64,000 nt of DNA from NCBI RefSeq assembly GCF_000768685.1, contig NZ_AVPK01000008.1, positions 1 to 64,000 of the forward strand, given 5' to 3'. Each line of letters starts with the position of its first letter. Positions within the stretch are counted from its first letter, which is position 1. Origin of the DNA: Knoellia subterranea KCTC 19937. Lineage in GTDB: Bacteria; Actinomycetota; Actinomycetes; Actinomycetales; Dermatophilaceae. A program made the translations under genes and the position numbers. Below, piece after piece: positions 60,020-64,000 of the stretch. The notes beneath the pieces were generated by a model. That model did no database searches. It saw only the letters and a program-made list of their open reading frames with translations, and had not been told where the DNA came from.

Positions 60020-61225
60020 ATGCGCCTGGACGTCGTCTCGATCTTCCCGGACTACCTCGCACCACTCGACCTCTCGCTCATCGGCAAGGCCCGCCGGGAC
60101 GGCCTGCTCGACCTCACGGTCCACGACCTGCGCGACTTCGCCCACGATCGGCACCGCACCGTCGACGACACGCCCTACGGAGGGGGCGCCGGGATGGTCA
60201 TGAAGCCACAGCCGTGGTCGGAGGCGCTGGATCACGTTGTGGCACAGGGCAGTTCGGCGTTCCCCGGAGCCGCAGAACGCGTTCCCACCCTCATCGTCCC
60301 CGGTCCCGGTGGCGAGCCGTTCACGCAGCAGATCGCCAAGGACCTGGCCGAGGAGCCCTGGCTCGCGTTCGCCTGCGGCCGCTACGAGGGCATCGACGAA
60401 CGCGTCTACGAATGGGCGGGGGAGCGCATGCCCGTGCGCATCCTCTCGCTCGGCGACTACGTCCTCAACGGGGGAGAAGTCGCGGTGCTCGCCATGGTCG
60501 AAGCCATCGCTCGGCTCCTCCCCGGTGTCATCGGCAACGCCGAGTCGCTCATCGAGGAGTCGCACGAGGACGGCCTGCTCGAGTATCCCGTCTACACCAA
60601 GCCCGCCGAGTGGGACGGCCGCGCCGTGCCCGAGGTGCTGCTCGGCGGCAACCACCGGGCCATCGCGGAGTGGCGTCACGAGCAGCGGGTCCAACGGACT
60701 GCGGCGCGTCGTCCGGACCTGCTTCCGCCGGTTGCTGCGGCCGCGGCGCTCGCCGACCTCGAGGAGCGGGTCGCGACCCCCGCCGATGCCCCCGACCTCC
60801 AGGTGCTCACCCGGGCCTGCTGGGCGCCGGAGTTCGCCCGCTACGGCATGTTCGGGGCAGGCGAGGAGGACCTCGAAACGGTGCGGGACGGCATACAGGA
60901 ATGGGACACGCGCGTGTGGCGCCGAGACGGCACCCTGATCGCCTCCGTCCGCGTCCGACCGCACCCGACCCGGGAAGCGACGTGGCAGATCGGGCGGCTC
61001 ATGGTTGCGCCGTATCTCCAGGGCCGTGGCCTGGGACGCGAACTGCTGGCGTATGCCGAGTCGCTGGCTCCCGAGGACATCCGCACGTTCTGGCTCAACA
61101 CCGGTGCGAAGTCGACGGAGAACCTCCGGATGTATCGCAAGGCGGGGTATCGCGTGCGCCCGGGTGAGGGCGAGTTCCCCGGCACCGTCGACCTCACGAA
61201 GCGGCTGGTGTCGGCGGGGGACTGA
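60020..61225 (+). CDS. trmD: tRNA (guanine37-N1)-methyltransferase TrmD fused to a GNAT domain
   Basis: 401 residues from the ATG at 60020 (a GTG at 60002 overlapping rimM would add six). Residues 1 to about 240 are a full Trm[51 protein letters not shown] and [21 protein letters not shown] with the SAM-binding knot. From about residue 255 there is a GNAT acetyltransferase: [56 protein letters not shown] (acetyl-CoA loop GRGLGR) and [15 protein letters not shown]. TrmD makes m1G37 and prevents frameshifts. rplS, the usual next gene, does not follow. Confidence 0.94.
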   Translation: MRLDVVSIFPDYLAPLDLSLIGKARRDGLLDLTVHDLRDFAHDRHRTVDDTPYGGGAGMVMKPQPWSEALDHVVAQGSSAFPGAAERVPTLIVPGPGGEPFTQQIAKDLAEEPWLAFACGRYEGIDERVYEWAGERMPVRILSLGDYVLNGGEVAVLAMVEAIARLLPGVIGNAESLIEESHEDGLLEYPVYTKPAEWDGRAVPEVLLGGNHRAIAEWRHEQRVQRTAARRPDLLPPVAAAAALADLEERVATPADAPDLQVLTRACWAPEFARYGMFGAGEEDLETVRDGIQEWDTRVWRRDGTLIASVRVRPHPTREATWQIGRLMVAPYLQGRGLGRELLAYAESLAPEDIRTFWLNTGAKSTENLRMYRKAGYRVRPGEGEFPGTVDLTKRLVSAGD

Positions 61226-61528
61226 TTCCCCGGTTGGGCTGACGAACGGACCTCACCCCTCCTACACTCGTAGCGCCACAAGAGTGCTTGTGGTGGTCCA
61301 CGGCCGGACGATGGCACCGGCGCCCAGGGGGAATCTCCGGGGGCGTCCGGGGCGCGCAGGATCTCGTCGGCGCAGTTCTCGCGGATGCGCCCACCGAACG
61401 TCTCGTTCCTCGCCCATTCATGCGCTGTCCGCCGTGTCCCACGTCGATCCCTCGACGACTCGATGCCTCCGTGCGTCTGGCCCCCGTGGGCAGCGTTCCT
61501 CCTGTGCTCCACTCGAGAGAGGGAACCC
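61226..61528 (+). promoter_or_regulatory. 303-bp gap with promoter-like box and hairpin before the subtilase-like gene
   Basis: TACACT (61263-61268) is a fair -10 box. A perfect hairpin follows, CCACAAG (61276-61282), AGTG loop, CTTGTGG (61287-61293), at about the expected start of the RNA. The rest could be a structured leader of roughly 250 nt, including G-rich runs near 61315-61350. No known riboswitch class was recognised. GAGAGAGGGAACCC gives the ribosome binding site. Confidence 0.45.
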
Positions 61529-64000
61529 ATGCCCATCACGCGAACTCCGCTGCGGCGGTTGGCCGTTGTCGCGAGTGCCCTGGCGCTCGCGGCGACCGGA
61601 GCCGGCCCTGCCCTCGCCGCCCCCGCACTCGGCCCCGTGACCTCGTCGGCCGCTGCGGCTCCCACGGCGGCTCCTTCGGCATCGAGTCCCGGCCAGCAGG
61701 CCGCGTCCAAGGTGCCGTCCATCGTCAGCCAGCGGGCCGCCAAGGTCCGGACAGCAGCCAAGAACGGACACTCGCTCGGTGCAGCATCCCGGCGAGTCCT
61801 GAGTGACGACCTGCTCGCGGTCGATGCCGACGCCCGGCTCGATCTCGAGATCCACGCACTCACGACCCTCAGGGGCCCCGAACGCGCCGACCTGACGCGA
61901 CTTGGGGTGCGGGTCCTCAGTGGTTCGGACCAGTGGGTCCGACCGTCCAAGGTGAAGGCTCTGCCTGCGGCCGGTGTCCTGCGGGCGCTCGTGCCCTATG
62001 ACAAGGTTGATGCCGTCGCCGGACTGAGCTGGGTGGCTGCGGTGCGGCCCACCGAGATGTCGCCGCCCGACGCGGGGTCCTTCCTCAGTGAGGGCGTCTC
62101 GCTGCACCGAGCCGACGACGCCCAGGCCATCGGAGTCGATGGTGGCGGGGTGTCCGTGGGAGTCATCTCCGACGGCGTCACCAGCATCGCGGCCGCCCAG
62201 GCGCTCGGGGACCTTCCCGCGGGCGTCACCGTCCTCAACGCCGGTGGTGGCGACGAGGGCACCTCGATGCTCGAGATCGTGCACGACATGGCGCCCGGAG
62301 CGGATCTGCTCTTCCACGGCACAGGCGGAGGAGTCGCCGGACACGTGACTGCCCAGAACGCTCTTGCGGCGGCTGGCGCCGACCTCATCACCGAGGACAT
62401 ACCGTTCGACGGCGAGCCGGCCTTCCAGAAGGGCCTGGCCGCGACCAACGCGGAGACTCTGGCGGCTTCCGGTGTGTGGATGAGTTCGTCGGCCGGCAAC
62501 CTCAACGACAGCCACGCCCCACGCGTGGCGGCCACCAGCACGGGGACGTTCCCCGACGGCGCGGCCGCGGCGCCAGCGGGATGCCCGGGGATCAACGCCA
62601 ACGCGATCGCCCTCAACGGGACCGACACGACGTTCGACGTCAGCGTGGCCGCCGGTGCATCGATCGGTGCGACGCTCCAGTGGAGCGAACCCCGCGCGAT
62701 CTTCCCGACGGCGGGTGCCGGTGGGTTCACCAACCTCGACCTCTACATCCTCGATGCCGGTGCTGCCAATTGCCTGGCCTCGAGCACGGGTGCACAGGGT
62801 GGTGGCGCCGGGGACACGATCGAGCAGGCGTCCTGGACCAACGGCGGCGCCGCCGCCGCGACGGTCAAGCTCGTCGTCAACCGGACCGGTGCGACCGGTG
62901 CCAAGGGTGTCCCGACCCTCGACCTGCGCTGGCGCGGGAACGCCGGCGCGATCGACGCCACCGGCGATGCCGGATCCCTCAACCCGGACAGCAACTACAC
63001 CGACTTCGCCACCTCGGCCGGAGCGGTGAACGGTGGAGCGAGTCAGGATCCGGGAGCGGTCGGGCTGGAGAACTTCAGCGGCCAGGGCCCTGTGACACTC
63101 CTCGGCAGCACGGTGTGCTCGATCAGCTACCCGTGCCCTGCCTCCGCCCCGGCGGGACAGAACCAGAGCGTCATGGGTGCTGCCGGACGCACCGTCATCG
63201 CACCGACCTACTCGGCTGCCGATGGTGTGTCGGTGAGTGGTGTGGGTGACTTCGGTGCGGGCAGCTGTCCCGCCGTCGCCCAGGGCGATTGCCGCTTCTT
63301 CGGCACCTCGGCGGCCACACCGTCGGCTGCCGGTGTCGCGGCCCTCGTCCTCGACGCATCCGGTGGTCCCGGCTCGCTCACCACGAGCCAACTCACCGCG
63401 GTGCTGGCCGCCAACGCCCGCGACCGAGGCCCTGCCGGTGCCGACAACGCCTGGGGCGCCGGCGTGCTCGACGCCTTCTCGGCAGCGACGAACCGAGCCG
63501 ACCTGCGGGTGGCAAAGAACTGCCTCCCCGACGGTGACGCCCCGGCTGGGGTGGCGCACCCGTGCACCATCACCGTGACGAACGACGGCCCGGCCATCGC
63601 ACGCGCCGTCACCGTCAGCGATCAGGTCCTCGGCAGTGGCAGCTTCACGCTGGCCACCACGTCGAGCGGATGCACGGCGCCTGCGGGTCCGCAGACCGGT
63701 TCGGCCACCGCGACGTGCGCGCTCGGTGACCTCGCCTCCGGGGCCTCCGTCGCCGTCGTGATCAGTGAACGCTCCGACGAGCCGCAGGATCTCGCCGACA
63801 CTGCGACGGTGGGCGCGGGCACGCTCGACCCGAACCTCGGCAACAACGTCGCGTCCGACACCCTGCACGTCGCCGGATCGGCCGACGTCGGCATCACCAA
63901 GACGGCGCCGGCGACCGCTCTGGCGGGCAACCAGATCACCTGGACGAGCACTGTCACCAATGACGGCCCGTCGACGGCCACCTCCGTGGTCGTTCGGGAC
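61529..64000 (+). CDS. Secreted subtilase-like protein with DUF11 repeats, truncated by the window edge
   Basis: 824 codons are open to base 64000 with no stop. A signal peptide (MPITRTPLRRLAVVASALALAATGAGPALA) and a 130-residue pro-region precede an S8-like domain. The Asp motif is SVGVISDGV (D215), and the Ser motif is FFGTSAATPSAAGVAALV (S594), which is canonical. In the place of the His motif there is DEGTSMLEIVHDMAPGADLLFH with Glu243. From about residue 657 one DUF11 repeat (DLRVAKNCLPDG...ITVTNDGPA) and from 785 a second (DVGITKTAPATALAGNQITW) begin. DUF11 repeats extend surface proteins. Probably wall-associated or secreted. Confidence 0.85.
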   Translation, partial: MPITRTPLRRLAVVASALALAATGAGPALAAPALGPVTSSAAAAPTAAPSASSPGQQAASKVPSIVSQRAAKVRTAAKNGHSLGAASRRVLSDDLLAVDADARLDLEIHALTTLRGPERADLTRLGVRVLSGSDQWVRPSKVKALPAAGVLRALVPYDKVDAVAGLSWVAAVRPTEMSPPDAGSFLSEGVSLHRADDAQAIGVDGGGVSVGVISDGVTSIAAAQALGDLPAGVTVLNAGGGDEGTSMLEIVHDMAPGADLLFHGTGGGVAGHVTAQNALAAAGADLITEDIPFDGEPAFQKGLAATNAETLAASGVWMSSSAGNLNDSHAPRVAATSTGTFPDGAAAAPAGCPGINANAIALNGTDTTFDVSVAAGASIGATLQWSEPRAIFPTAGAGGFTNLDLYILDAGAANCLASSTGAQGGGAGDTIEQASWTNGGAAAATVKLVVNRTGATGAKGVPTLDLRWRGNAGAIDATGDAGSLNPDSNYTDFATSAGAVNGGASQDPGAVGLENFSGQGPVTLLGSTVCSISYPCPASAPAGQNQSVMGAAGRTVIAPTYSAADGVSVSGVGDFGAGSCPAVAQGDCRFFGTSAATPSAAGVAALVLDASGGPGSLTTSQLTAVLAANARDRGPAGADNAWGAGVLDAFSAATNRADLRVAKNCLPDGDAPAGVAHPCTITVTNDGPAIARAVTVSDQVLGSGSFTLATTSSGCTAPAGPQTGSATATCALGDLASGASVAVVISERSDEPQDLADTATVGAGTLDPNLGNNVASDTLHVAGSADVGITKTAPATALAGNQITWTSTVTNDGPSTATSVVVRD

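Noticed and set aside
61300-61400. c-di-AMP (ydaO) or other known riboswitch before the secreted protein
   Set aside because: G-rich runs were suggestive, but I could not find the conserved core of any class I know.
61226-61528. rplS expected after trmD
   Set aside because: No L19-like reading frame on either strand in this gap; the next gene is the subtilase-like protein. rplS must be elsewhere.

Overview
The window is a contiguous piece of a high-GC actinobacterial chromosome. Three things point there: dense G/C-ending codons, many GTG starts, and marker genes such as an NdgR/LtbR-type IclR regulator beside leuCD, an HU protein with a Lys/Ala tail, CofC of the F420 pathway, and the gene order smc-ftsY-amt-glnK-glnD-ffh-rpsP-khpA-rimM-trmD. 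The order and protein flavour fit Micrococcales, perhaps an Intrasporangiaceae-like genus, but the genus is inference. No insertion sequence, prophage, CRISPR array or rRNA was seen. Almost everything is core genome.

Layout. 1-6.8 kb: small accessory and metabolic genes (SnoaL-like protein, SGNH esterase, F420-type flavin-binding protein overlapping a truncated globin, FAH hydrolase, a DGPF/YCII protein coupled to an ECF42-type sigma factor, dodecin). 6.9-10.4 kb: BASS transporter, gltX, HAD phosphatase, tRNA-Gln(CUG), tRNA-Glu(CUC). 10.4-14.9 kb: secreted protein, ndgR divergent from leuCD, HU. 15-22 kb: cofC, acyltransferase, gpsA, metB, ddl, DUF3515 lipoprotein, Lrp-type RAM protein, thiL, rpmB. 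22-35.5 kb: DAK2/FakA-like protein, recG, rsmD, hemerythrin, coaD, an acyltransferase-3/SGNH protein, yceD-rpmF-rnc-mutM, a second acyltransferase-3/SGNH protein, acylphosphatase, chorismate mutase. 35.6-51.3 kb: smc, lepB, M13 peptidase, ftsY, an HTTM/DCC group, the nitrogen operon amt-glnK-glnD, ffh. 51.3-58.3 kb: hydrolases, TauE exporter divergent from an Rrf2 regulator that overlaps a long SDR, and a phosphotransferase. 58.4-61.2 kb: rpsP-khpA-rimM-trmD. 61.5 kb to the end: a large secreted subtilase-like protein with DUF11 repeats, cut by the window edge.

Genes that work together: leuC and leuD form isopropylmalate isomerase under likely NdgR control. Amt, GlnK and GlnD form an ammonium sensing set preceded by a GlnR-like site. 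FtsY, Ffh and LepB serve protein export. RpmF, Rnc, RpsP, RimM, TrmD and RsmD serve ribosome and tRNA maturation. GluRS lies next to tRNA-Gln and tRNA-Glu, both likely substrates.

Most notable signals: (1) the octamer CGGCATAC/GTATGCCG occurs about 45 times, equally in both orientations and in both genes and gaps, far above chance; (2) at least fifteen genes have a TANNNT box 6-9 nt before the start codon, suggesting widespread leaderless transcription; (3) domain fusions or extensions in TrmD (GNAT) and S16; (4) a subtilase-like protein with Glu where His is expected; (5) a long hairpin inside the glnK-glnD gap.
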